A stretch of DNA of 17,619 nt, taken from the NCBI GenBank assembly GCA_020061995.1, contig JAGUXE010000290.1:1-17619 (forward strand). The letters are read 5' to 3'. A program made the translations under genes and the position numbers. The notes beneath the pieces were generated by a model. The model worked only from the letters and a program-made list of their open reading frames with translations. It ran no database searches and was not told where the DNA came from. This document shows, one piece after another, positions 7,501-13,765 of the stretch. Numbering within the stretch: position 1 is the first letter of the stretch; each line of letters starts with the position of its first letter. This stretch comes from Ignavibacteriales bacterium (lineage in GTDB: Bacteria; Bacteroidota; Ignavibacteria; Ignavibacteriales; Ignavibacteriaceae).

Positions 7501-8841
7501 ATTGTTACCCATAAGGTCTTTAGCAGCTGTTGTGATTGTTGCTGTATAAACAGTATTTGGGTTAAGATTGCTTGAAGGTATGTAAGTTGCCGTTGTACCA
7601 AGATAAACAACTGTACCCGAAACAAAATTTGTTCCTTGCATTAAAGTAAATGATGCTGTTGTTATAGTTGAGGGATCCATAGTCTTACTAAAAGTTGCTG
7701 TCACTTTCTGATTGAATGGAACATTAGTTTCAGCATTTGCAGGATCAGTTGAACTTACCAAAGGAGGCGTGTTAATAATCGCAGCACCTGTTGTAAAATT
7801 CCAAACGAAATCATTCTCAATAGCATTTCCTGCCAAATCTTTAGCACCCGTCGTAATTGTAGCGGTATATACTGTATTCGGTGTTAGATTATTTGATGGG
7901 GCAAAAATTGCAGTTCTTCCTGAGTAGGAAACAAAGCCGGCTACCGATGTCGTTCCCTGTTTTAAAGTAAATGTTGAAGAAGTAATAGTAGTGGCATCCA
8001 TTGTTTTACTAAAAGTCGCAGAGACTTTCTGATTTAGAGCTACTCCTGTTTCATTATTAGCAGGATCTATTGAGCTTACTGTGGGAGGAGTAATTATAAC
8101 TCCGGCTCCCGTTGTAAAACTCCAGATATAGTTATTTGCCATTGCATTACCTGCAAGATCCTTAACACCTGTTGAAATCATAACTGAATATGCGGTGTTT
8201 GGTGCAAGATTGCTTGAAGGTGCAAAAATTGCAGTTATTCCGGAATAGGATACAAAACCGGGAACCGGTGTTGTACCTTGCAATAACGTAAAGTTTGATG
8301 CTGTAATAGTTGAAGCATTCATTGGCACGCTAAAGGTTGCGGCAATTTTCTGATTTATCGGTATTCCTGAAGAAGAATTCACAGGGTCTGTTGAACTTAC
8401 TGTGGGGGGAACCAGAGCCGCCGTTAAACCTGTCGTAAAGCTCCATACATAGTTGGCTTCCATTGCAATACCTAAAGTATTTTTCGCCATGGTCGTTATC
8501 GTAGCTATATATTGAGTATTAGGCGTAAGATAACTCGTCGGCGCAAAAGTTGCCGTTGTACCCGAATATGTGACTGTTCCGGATACAAATGATGATCCTT
8601 GCATCAATGTAAATGATGCGGTAGTTATTGTTGCAGAATCCATCTCCTGACTAAAAGTCGCGGTGATCATCTGGTTAAAAGGGACATCTGCTAAGTTAAT
8701 AGCCGGGACTGTTGAACTCACCGTTGGCGCTGTCAGAATCGGAGGGGAATTTAGTCCGGTCCTTTCATCGCAACCAATCATGACTATGATCAGCAACAGT
8801 GGTATAATCCACATCTTGTAATTGATTCTTATTTTGTTCAT
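4561..8841 (-). CDS. Giant surface lipoprotein: nine Big_5 Ig repeats, three InlB-B-like repeats, C-terminal DUF3494 ice-binding-like domain
   Basis: A 1426-residue predicted surface protein. Residues 1-23 are a lipoprotein signal with lipobox MIGC, giving lipid-modified C24 followed by acidic D25-E26. Residues about 33-990 hold nine Ig-like repeats of about 106 residues, each with PPTVSSTDP at the start, NQKVAATFSKTMDASTIT in the middle and NYVWSFTTG at the end (Big_5/SbsA type). Residues about 990-1213 hold three InlB B-type repeats (GGTTSGSGTYNNGTSVTV, AGYEFTNWTENG, GNRTLVANF). Residues about 1213-1426 match DUF3494, the ice-binding beta-solenoid fold (NLGSAGDFAILGGSGV, NGDVGSFP, NAVWVFKMGSTL, FWSVGTSATFG, LNTGATLRGRAL). 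Inferred role: a long stalk presenting a binding domain away from the cell; the ligand need not be ice. CAGGAG precedes the ATG. Motif copy B lies 76 bp upstream, and a terminator follows the gene. Confidence 0.9.
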   Translation of the reverse strand: MNKIRINYKMWIIPLLLIIVMIGCDERTGLNSPPILTAPTVSSTVPAINLADVPFNQMITATFSQEMDSATITTASFTLMQGSSFVSGTVTYSGTTATFAPTSYLTPNTQYIATITTMAKNTLGIAMEANYVWSFTTGLTAALVPPTVSSTDPVNSSSGIPINQKIAATFSVPMNASTITASNFTLLQGTTPVPGFVSYSGITAIFAPSSNLAPNTAYSVMISTGVKDLAGNAMANNYIWSFTTGAGVIITPPTVSSIDPANNETGVALNQKVSATFSKTMDATTITSSTFTLKQGTTSVAGFVSYSGRTAIFAPSNNLTPNTVYTATITTGAKDLAGNAIENDFVWNFTTGAAIINTPPLVSSTDPANAETNVPFNQKVTATFSKTMDPSTITTASFTLMQGTNFVSGTVVYLGTTATYIPSSNLNPNTVYTATITTAAKDLMGNNLEANYVWSFTTGAGVIITPPVVSFTDPANLSTGVALNQKIAATFSKTMDASTINASTFVLMLGSTPVAGFVSYSNRTALFSPAINLLPNTIYTATITTGAKDLSGYALENNYVWTFTTGAAVIITPPTVNSTDPVNLATAVPLNQKVAATFSKTMDASTITTATFTLKQGTTPISGFVSYSGATATFAPVSNLAASTIYTATITTGAKDLAGNSLVSNYVWTFTTGTAVVIIPPTVSLTDPLHLATGVALNQKIAASFSKTMDASTLTGATFILKQGTTPVSGFVSYSGTTAIFAPADNLLPNTTYTATITTGAKDLSGTSMLANYVWSFTTGASVIITPPIVTSTDPANLATAIPLNQKVAATFSKTMDASTLTTATFTLKQGTTSISGFVSYTGTTATFAPANNLSPNTLYTATITTGAKDLSGNALAADYIWTFTTGSAVVIIPPTVVLTDPLNLAVDVPLDKTVTATFSKTMDASTITTATFTLMQGSDFVAGTVSYVGLTATYNPTNNLIANRLYTATITTGAKDLAGNSMVSNYVWSFTTSNSYSVALSSNPVLGGTTSGSGTYNNGTSVTVTALANAGYEFTNWTENGIQVSTNANYQFTISGNRTLVANFAVVQYTVALVSNPLLGGTTNGAGLYNSGSSVTVTAIANAGYNFTNWTENGIQVSTNANYQFTISGNRTLVANFAAVIYSVTLSVNPVVGGSVNGGGLYNSGSIATVIATGNAGYVFVNWTENGNSVSTSSSYQFEVTGNRILVANFIVGPGGLPINLGSAGDFAILGGSGVANTGFSIVNGDVGSFPTATINGFPPGVVVGTLYTSANPVVSAAKDALNTAYIEAQGRTLNAISLPGQLGGLTLAPGLYVNSTSSGISGTGANAILTLDAGGDPNAVWVFKMGSTLITDPGTSIVLAGGAKWENIFWSVGTSATFGTTSIFYGNILADQSITLNTGATLRGRALTRIAAVTLDASFVDKRP
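5200..5871 (-). repeat. Three tandem InlB-B-like repeats inside the giant lipoprotein gene
   Basis: Three units of roughly 220 bp encode the domains with NWTENG and GNRTLVANF. The first two units are nearly identical at the protein level from ENGIQVSTNANY through TISGNRTLVANFA and share long runs at DNA level, which suggests recent duplication. The third has diverged (ENGNSVSTSSSYQF). Confidence 0.8.
5872..8745 (-). repeat. Nine tandem ~320-bp Big_5 repeats inside the giant lipoprotein gene
   Basis: The codons for the NQK segment recur near 8670, 8350, 8028, 7710, 7388, 7068, 6745, 6428 and 6110, a regular spacing of 317-323 bp, giving nine units. Units are clearly related but not identical, the first being the most diverged (FNQMITATFSQEMDSATI). 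Such arrays can change copy number by recombination and can be collapsed in assemblies. Confidence 0.88.
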
Positions 8842-8917
8842 AATAATTTAGCTCCTGTTTTTGATTAGTTATCGTTATTTATCTAAAGTAAACTTACCTC
8901 GTTGACTTGCGTAAGTA

Positions 8918-8961
8918 AATCGGTCTAAGGGATGAAAGAGGGACTACATCTTTTGGATGAG
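8918..8961 (-). promoter_or_regulatory. Conserved 44-bp upstream motif, copy B
   Basis: Plus-strand reading begins AATCGGTC, core GGATGAAAGAGGGACTA, end GGATGAG. It is 76 bp upstream of the start at 8841. It is preceded by CGTAAGTAA, a string also found upstream of copy A. Role inferred. Confidence 0.6.
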
Positions 8962-8994
8962 GCCTCCTATTACATAACCGTTGAACCTTATTGA

Positions 8995-9015
8995 AATTGT
9001 TTCATTGAAACAATT
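8995..9015. terminator. Palindromic hairpin downstream of the T9SS DUF3494 gene
   Basis: Perfect 9-bp arms AATTGTTTC and GAAACAATT with a 3-nt loop, 20 bp past the stop at 9035. The stem is AT-rich and the minus-strand sequence after it is TCAATAAGG, so it could be a weak terminator or a dyad binding site. Confidence 0.4.
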
Positions 9016-9034
9016 GATTCATTCTGAATTAGAA

Positions 9035-10132
9035 TTATTTCATGAGAATCATTTTTTTCATCGAGACGTATGATCCGGCTTCTAAACGATAGAAATAAAC
9101 ACCGCTCGATAGATTAAGTGATCTCGTATTTGAATTGAACAATACGTTATAATTGCCGGCTTCCTGGCGGCTGTTTATTAGTGTACTAACTTCAATACCC
9201 AGCACATTAAAAATTTTGAGTGAAACTTTGGCTGCTTTCTCAAGACTATAATGAATAGTTGTAGAAGGATTAAATGGATTAGGATAATTCTGCAATAGTG
9301 TGAATGTTTTTTCTGCTAAATTATCTCCGATAGAAGAGAGAACAGGTTTTGTAATCATGTTTGCATCTAATGTAATTGCGGTTTGTGCCAACGCTATTCC
9401 GTCCAATTTTGCACCGGTACTCATTGCAATTGAAGTTTGACACAGAATAGTTCCCTTCATCTCAACTGTTGTTCCAAGGATAACTTGTCCGGCAACCTGC
9501 CATAATATATTTGAAGCCAGTGCACCTCCACTCAACGTTACAATTGCACCACTGGATAAATTTAGATCCTGTGATATCTGAAATATCCATACATCGGTCG
9601 CACTACCGGAGATCGTAACCCCGCCGGCAGCTACAGAAACTCCTGTAGTCCATTTATAAAGTCCGCGCGTTAAAGTTTTTCCGGTAAGATCTCCTGAATA
9701 GAGTTCGGAAAAATCTGGCGTTACTCTTCCTGCAGCGTCTGTGTAAGCGGTTTCCATATCACCTATTGCTGTTGTCATCTTTGTGGGTGTTGGAGTTGCA
9801 TAATCGGCAGCATAAATCTTTCCTGTAACTAAGGATGATGTTGAATATGTACCGGAAGGATCGATTATTAATCCAAATCCGGTCATGAAACTTGCTGCGG
9901 CCGGACTAATTCCGAGATCTCCTGTAATTTGAGTAGTCCCTGTTGCTGTGATACTGGTTTTTGCCAGTAATACAAAGTCATTAGCTGTTCTAAGATTTAC
10001 AGTTGCAGGGGATGATTGGCACATAACTACAGCAGGTAATACAAAACTTATAATCATAATTACTGTAAACAAGTGTCTCCAGAAGCTCAGAATCGAAATT
10101 GGTTTATTCTCTATAGTATTCAATTTGTTCAT
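9035..10132 (-). CDS. DUF3494 ice-binding-like protein with type IX secretion sorting domain
   Basis: A 365-residue exported protein. A charged N-terminus is followed by a hydrophobic signal core (residues 21-38, ending VVMC before QSS). Residues about 44-262 are a DUF3494 ice-binding-like beta-solenoid: NLRTANDFVLLAKTSI, TGDLGISP, TDVWIFQISQDLNL, ILWQVAGQVILG, STGAKLDGIALAQTAITLDA. Residues about 275-365 are a type A T9SS C-terminal sorting domain (NYPNPFNPSTTIHYSL at 282, KIFNVLGIEV, AGNYNV, LSSGVYFYRLEAG, KKMILMK at the end), which directs passage through the type IX secretion system and usually attachment to the surface. AAGGAG precedes the ATG. Motif copy C lies 78 bp upstream. It is adjacent to, but anchored differently from, the giant DUF3494 lipoprotein. 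Ice binding itself is not proven by the domain. Confidence 0.92.
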   Translation of the reverse strand: MNKLNTIENKPISILSFWRHLFTVIMIISFVLPAVVMCQSSPATVNLRTANDFVLLAKTSITATGTTQITGDLGISPAAASFMTGFGLIIDPSGTYSTSSLVTGKIYAADYATPTPTKMTTAIGDMETAYTDAAGRVTPDFSELYSGDLTGKTLTRGLYKWTTGVSVAAGGVTISGSATDVWIFQISQDLNLSSGAIVTLSGGALASNILWQVAGQVILGTTVEMKGTILCQTSIAMSTGAKLDGIALAQTAITLDANMITKPVLSSIGDNLAEKTFTLLQNYPNPFNPSTTIHYSLEKAAKVSLKIFNVLGIEVSTLINSRQEAGNYNVLFNSNTRSLNLSSGVYFYRLEAGSYVSMKKMILMK

Positions 10133-10200
10133 AATAGAAAAACTCCTTTTTTTTAGTTGGTTTAATACTATTTACATGCTGTAAAAGTACGTTGTCATTC

Positions 10201-10225
10201 TCCCTATGTAAATCGGACATAGGGA
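10201..10225. repeat. Inverted repeat overlapping motif copy C
   Basis: TCCCTATGT and ACATAGGGA form perfect 9-bp arms around the 7-nt AAATCGG. The right arm covers the variable stretch of the 44-bp motif. Copies A, B, D and E do not show the same dyad, so this is either a site-specific operator or chance. Confidence 0.5.
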
Positions 10226-10254
10226 TGAAAAAGGGACTACACCCTAGGGATTAG
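10211..10254 (-). promoter_or_regulatory. Conserved 44-bp upstream motif, copy C
   Basis: Plus-strand reading begins AATCGGAC, core GGATGAAAAAGGGACTA, end GGATTAG. It is 78 bp upstream of the start at 10132. This copy differs most in the right half, where CCCTAGGG replaces the usual TCTTTTGG. Role inferred. Confidence 0.6.
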
Positions 10255-10359
10255 CATGTAATTAGAGATTTTCGAATTATTGGTGAAATTTTATTTCACT
10301 TCTTAAATTCATTTCTTCAAACAATTTTATTTGCACTCTTTTCGCTTGAAGAATAGTCA

Positions 10360-10386
10360 GCTACTTCAAATCTTGACAGAAGTAGC
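10360..10386 (-). terminator. Hairpin after the orphan lipoprotein gene
   Basis: Perfect 8-bp arms GCTACTTC and GAAGTAGC with an 11-nt loop, 39 bp past the stop at 10426. No clear T tract follows on the minus strand (TGACTATTC), so terminator function is tentative. A second small dyad, GTGAAAT/ATTTCAC, lies at 10283-10299. Confidence 0.4.
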
Positions 10387-10425
10387 AGATGTATATTTCT
10401 TGTCTGTTTTCGTAAATCCAATAAG

Positions 10426-10752
10426 TTATTGATCCAGTCGCATCGAAGGTGGTTTACCGGTACTTATAATGATTGTATAATTACTACTTTTTGCTGTAAG
10501 GAATGATATTGACTCATTCTGATCAACTGAAGTAACAGTAATATTACCCACTGAAACAGTTTGATAATTTGTTGTAGTTCCAGGCTCAACATCGTTAATA
10601 GTGAATTTATGCCCGGATGCAGTTTCTATTTTTACATTAACTTTTTCAACATGTTTATTCGAAATCCGGAATTGAGGTTCCGTATTTTTAGAACACCCGT
10701 TGATGAATAGAAAAATCATTATACCAAGAAGACTAAAGAGTATCTTTTTCAT
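10426..10752 (-). CDS. Small lipoprotein of unknown function
   Basis: A 108-residue predicted lipoprotein: two lysines, a hydrophobic core, and a lipobox-like INGC giving C20, followed by SKN. The mature part of about 88 residues alternates polar and hydrophobic residues (VEKVNVKIETASG, FTINDVEPGTTTNYQTVSVGNITVTS, YTIIISTG), consistent with a small beta-sandwich. I recognise no family. AAAAGGAG upstream supports the start. Motif copy D lies 118 bp upstream, linking it to the two DUF3494 genes. It appears to be a single-gene unit. Confidence 0.75.
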   Translation of the reverse strand: MKKILFSLLGIMIFLFINGCSKNTEPQFRISNKHVEKVNVKIETASGHKFTINDVEPGTTTNYQTVSVGNITVTSVDQNESISFLTAKSSNYTIIISTGKPPSMRLDQ

Positions 10753-10870
10753 ATTTCTCTCCTTTTAAGTTATTTGTTAATACCCGAAATATTTGGCGTT
10801 GTTGTAAAATGATTCCGGTCTTTATTATATTTTTATTCATTAGTAATTTCTAGAGACGGGTTAGGGATTA

Positions 10871-10914
10871 CAATAGACCATAAGAATGAAAATGGAACTA
10901 CATCTTTTGGATTA
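10871..10914 (-). promoter_or_regulatory. Conserved 44-bp upstream motif, copy D
   Basis: Plus-strand reading begins AATAGACC, core GAATGAAAATGGAACTA, end GGATTAA. The first base is taken at 10872 if the leading C is excluded. It lies about 118 bp upstream of the start at 10752. It is the most diverged copy in the left half but keeps the core and the CATCTTTTGGATT block. Role inferred. Confidence 0.55.
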
Positions 10915-10936
10915 ATAAATCCAACCCACTCTCGTC

Positions 10937-10975
10937 ATTGAATAGAATAATTGATAATACAATCAGCTATTCAAT
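10937..10975 (-). terminator. Possible hairpin terminator after the MCE operon
   Basis: Perfect 9-bp arms ATTGAATAG and CTATTCAAT enclose a 21-nt AT-rich loop, starting 10 bp past the MCE protein stop at 10985. The loop is long and no T tract follows, so confidence is low. Confidence 0.35.
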
Positions 10976-10984
10976 TCCTCTCTT

Positions 10985-11722
10985 TTAAAAACCCCAGAGC
11001 ACCCAACTATCTTTTGCTTTATTCAAAAGTATTTTTAATCCTAAAGAACTCTCTTTCAGATTGACAAAGGTGGAATCCCAATTCTGATCGAAACTCGATT
11101 TTGCATCATCAACGAGACTTTTGAATCCGGCTGAACCATCTTTAAGATTTACAATTGCTTCATCGATATTTCTTGCTAACGTTTGATCCATCACAAGTTT
11201 CCCTATTGTCCCCTTCCCTGTTTCTATGTAGGAGGTAATCTTTGCCAAATCATAAGTGATTCGTGATGTATTATCTATTGTTGTTTTTAATGACAGCAAG
11301 ACTTCATCAAGATTAATCGGTTGAACTGTTTTTATAATATCATTGTGTTGAATTTCTTTTTCGAGTCCGGGTCCGGGATTAATAATCAAAATTTTATTTC
11401 CCATAAGTCCTTCTGAACCAATGCTGGCAATTGCATCCCGTTTAATAAACTTTCGGGCACTCTCATCAACAACAATTTCGACTCTTACTGTACTATCACT
11501 TACGATATCTATGGTTTCTACAGTCCCAACGGTTATTCCTGCAAATCGCACATTACTTCCTACTTGAAGACCGGCAACATCTTTAAATATTCCGCTTACA
11601 TGAAAAGTACTTCTGAATAATTGCTGCCTCTCACCAATAAAATATATTGCCATAATGAATACTGCTATGCCGAGAGAAATAAATATTCCTAATTTGACTT
11701 TATTAGTCGTGTTCTTTTTCAT
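10985..11722 (-). CDS. MlaD-family MCE protein (lipid-transport substrate-binding subunit)
   Basis: A 245-residue protein anchored in the inner membrane by one N-terminal helix (residues about 10-29), with a single periplasmic MCE domain at about 38-117: STFHVSGIFKDVAGLQVGSNVRFAGITVGTV, then VRVEIVVDES, ASIGSEGLMGNKILIINPG. MCE proteins form hexameric rings that carry lipids between membranes. The region after 130 is helical (LDEVLLSLKTTIDNTSRITYDL, TGKGTIGKLVMD) and ends in WVLWGF, an ending I associate with this subfamily in Bacteroidota relatives. It is the last gene of the three-gene operon, 33 bp after the ATPase. The visible ribosome site is weak. No MlaB or MlaC partner is present here. 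Confidence 0.9.
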   Translation of the reverse strand: MKKNTTNKVKLGIFISLGIAVFIMAIYFIGERQQLFRSTFHVSGIFKDVAGLQVGSNVRFAGITVGTVETIDIVSDSTVRVEIVVDESARKFIKRDAIASIGSEGLMGNKILIINPGPGLEKEIQHNDIIKTVQPINLDEVLLSLKTTIDNTSRITYDLAKITSYIETGKGTIGKLVMDQTLARNIDEAIVNLKDGSAGFKSLVDDAKSSFDQNWDSTFVNLKESSLGLKILLNKAKDSWVLWGF

Positions 11723-11755
11723 TTTATCTGCTCTAGTAAGTTTATCTGATTTTAA

Positions 11756-12544
11756 TTATTCAAAAAATGAACGGACCCATGGGTCCTCTGATTTTTCAAG
11801 CTCATCATAAGTTCCTTCTGCAGCACAAACACCTTCCTTAACTACAATAATCCGATTTGCGGTAAGTTTAGCACACTCAATATCATGTGTTATGATGATG
11901 GATGCAGTATGATATTTTTTTTGCACTTCCAGAATGAGACTGCTGATTTCTCTTGACGTTATCGGATCAAGCCCTGTGGTTGGTTCATCATAAAGCATTA
12001 TTTCAGGCTTTAGGATTAAAGTTCGCGCCAGACCTAATCTTTTACGCATACCTCCCGAAAGTTCTGATGGCGTCATATCGATTGTATCAGAAAGTCCAAC
12101 ATTCTCCAATGCTTCTTTTACGCGCTGATCCATTTCATCTGAGGCTACTTTAGTTACTTGTCTCCTCAACGGAAACTCAAGATTTTCCCTCACTGTCATC
12201 GAATCATAAAGTGCACCACTCTGGAAAAGGAAACCGATCTTTCTGCGTAATTCAGTTAACTCTTTATCTTTTAGCTCGGAAATATCTTTCCCAAATAATA
12301 AAAGCTTTCCTTCATCAAGATCAATCAAGCCGACGATACATTTTATTAGTACCGATTTGCCCGTTCCTGATTTCCCGAGAATAACGAGGTTCTCTCCTTT
12401 ATTCATCTTTAAATTAATATCTAACAGCACTTTTTTATCTCCAAAAGATTTTTTTAGATGCTGCATCTCAACTACTACAGTAGCTGTTTTCGCATCATCA
12501 TCTTTTGTTTCTATAGTGTCTGTTTCGGTTCTCATTCTCTTCAT
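11756..12544 (-). CDS. MlaF-type ABC transporter ATP-binding protein
   Basis: A 262-residue cytoplasmic ATPase that would power the MCE lipid transporter. Walker A GKSGTGKS at 57-64, Q-loop FLFQSG at 105-110 followed by ALYDSMTVRENLEFPLRR (typical of MlaF-type ATPases), ABC signature LSGGM at 162-166, Walker B IMLYDEP at 182-188, D-loop TGLDP, and switch H220 in IITHD. All catalytic residues are present. The first 20 residues are an acidic, polar extension (TETDTIETKDDD), so a start at the second Met (12535) is also possible; neither has a good ribosome site. It is 8 bp after the permease gene, indicating translational coupling. Confidence 0.92.
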   Translation of the reverse strand: MKRMRTETDTIETKDDDAKTATVVVEMQHLKKSFGDKKVLLDINLKMNKGENLVILGKSGTGKSVLIKCIVGLIDLDEGKLLLFGKDISELKDKELTELRRKIGFLFQSGALYDSMTVRENLEFPLRRQVTKVASDEMDQRVKEALENVGLSDTIDMTPSELSGGMRKRLGLARTLILKPEIMLYDEPTTGLDPITSREISSLILEVQKKYHTASIIITHDIECAKLTANRIIVVKEGVCAAEGTYDELEKSEDPWVRSFFE

Positions 12545-12552
12545 TGCCCGAT

Positions 12553-13392
12553 TTAATTTTGTAACAAACTTGTAATTTGTACGGCTATCATATCAATTAT
12601 GAATACCATCAGAGAGGCAAAAACAACAGCCGAGTTAGCTGCTTTTCCAACCCCTTCTGTTCCTTTGTTTGAATTATACCCTTTGTAACAGCCTATAAGT
12701 CCAATTGCAAATCCAAAGAAAAATGTTTTAATGAAAGCGGGAAAGAGATCATTAAATTCAAGACTTTGAAATATTTGTGAAAAGAATAAATATGAACTCA
12801 CATTTCCTTTAAGATTAACGGCAACATAAGAGCCGAACAATCCAATGCCATCTGCGAGCGCTACTAATATGGGAAGCATCAATGTTGCAGAAAGTACTCT
12901 CGTTACAACAAGATATTTAAAAGGATTAGTGTGCGATACCTGCATTGCATCAATCTGTTCAGTTACGTTCATTGATGCGAGTTCGGCTCCAATACCCGAT
13001 CCAACTTTTCCGGCAAAAATTAAAGCGGTTATCACAGGTCCAATTTCCCGGATAATTGAGATTGCTATCATTACCGGAAGCATCGATTCTGCGCCAAATT
13101 TTGCTAATGTGGGTCTTGATTGAACGGTAAGTACAAGTCCAATAATAAAGCTTGTAACAGCTACCAATGCAAAAGATTTGTAACCAATCAGAAAAGACTG
13201 TTTCGCGAGTTCATTAAACTCATAAGGCGGTTTAAATACTTCTTTGAAAAAGCGTAATGTGAAAGTTGTAAATGAATAAACTTCTAAAAAGAAATTATTA
13301 ACTGCCGAATTGGAAACAATTCCCGAAACATTCTTTGAAATAGCTTCCGCTTCTTCTTTATTCTCAAAGTTCTCTAAAATTATTTTTTCCAT
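12553..13392 (-). CDS. MlaE-family ABC transporter permease
   Basis: A 279-residue inner-membrane permease of the MCE lipid transporter. The family signature is clear: FAGKVGSGIGAELASMNVTEQIDAM at about 138-162, preceded by REIGPVITALI, with VTRVLSATLMLPILVALADGIGLFGSY and a C-terminal GCYKGYNSNKGTEGVGKAANSAVV. Around five to six hydrophobic segments are visible. A roughly 40-residue polar N-terminal extension precedes the first amphipathic helix (FFLEVYSFTTFTLRFFKEV). It is the first gene of the permease-ATPase-MCE operon. The 81 bp upstream separate it from the 45-residue gene and must hold any private promoter; the 44-bp motif is absent there. Confidence 0.92.
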   Translation of the reverse strand: MEKIILENFENKEEAEAISKNVSGIVSNSAVNNFFLEVYSFTTFTLRFFKEVFKPPYEFNELAKQSFLIGYKSFALVAVTSFIIGLVLTVQSRPTLAKFGAESMLPVMIAISIIREIGPVITALIFAGKVGSGIGAELASMNVTEQIDAMQVSHTNPFKYLVVTRVLSATLMLPILVALADGIGLFGSYVAVNLKGNVSSYLFFSQIFQSLEFNDLFPAFIKTFFFGFAIGLIGCYKGYNSNKGTEGVGKAANSAVVFASLMVFIIDMIAVQITSLLQN

Positions 13393-13473
13393 TTTAATTA
13401 AGTCTATTAAAATCTAAATTCATCCATCATGCCGTCTATAATTTTCAATTGAATCACTTTTTAATAGTATAGA

Positions 13474-13611
13474 CTATTTCTTCTTATCAACCGAAATTAT
13501 GCCCTGGTCAGTCTTACCACTTTTTTTGTCTCTTTTGGCATTCTTTTTTTCTTGCATTGTTTTTGCGGCGACTTTTTTAGAACCTTTTTTGCTGTCTTGA
13601 CCTTTGCTCAT
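13474..13611 (-). CDS. 45-residue lysine-rich small protein
   Basis: A short gene reading MSKGQDSKKGSKKVAAKTMQ, then EKKNAKRDKKSGKTDQGIIS and VDKKK, ending in TAG. About a third of residues are lysine or arginine, with no hydrophobic segment, so it should be a soluble, basic and probably disordered cytoplasmic protein that could bind nucleic acid or acidic partners. Support for being real: GAAGGAG at 13620-13626 with 8-nt spacing, no overlap with other genes, sensible codons, and motif copy E 109 bp upstream. Similar tiny basic hypothetical proteins occur in related bacteria as far as I recall, but no function is known to me. Confidence 0.7.
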   Translation of the reverse strand: MSKGQDSKKGSKKVAAKTMQEKKNAKRDKKSGKTDQGIISVDKKK

Positions 13612-13720
13612 GATTTTTTCTCCTTCAATTAGGTTATCAACTTTCATAGAATAATTTTTTATTCATGTATGAACAAAATTTTATTACATAGCTATGATAT
13701 GGAGAATGAACAAGGGGGAC

Positions 13721-13764
13721 AATCAACCAAAGGGATGAAAAAGGAACTACTTCTTTAGGATTAG
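13721..13764 (-). promoter_or_regulatory. Conserved 44-bp upstream motif, copy E
   Basis: Plus-strand reading begins AATCAACC, core GGATGAAAAAGGAACTA, end GGATTAG. It fills the space directly after the stop of the response-regulator gene (13766) and lies 109 bp upstream of the 45-residue gene. Role inferred. Confidence 0.6.
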
Positions 13765-13765
13765 T

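Noticed and set aside
5872..8745. CRISPR-like array because of regular repeats
   Set aside because: Units are about 320 bp, coding throughout and protein-domain sized; there are no short repeat-spacer units.
13434..13474. Inverted repeat GTCTATA/TATAGAC after the 45-residue gene as a terminator
   Set aside because: Only 7-bp AT-rich arms with a 27-nt loop and no T tract; could easily be chance.
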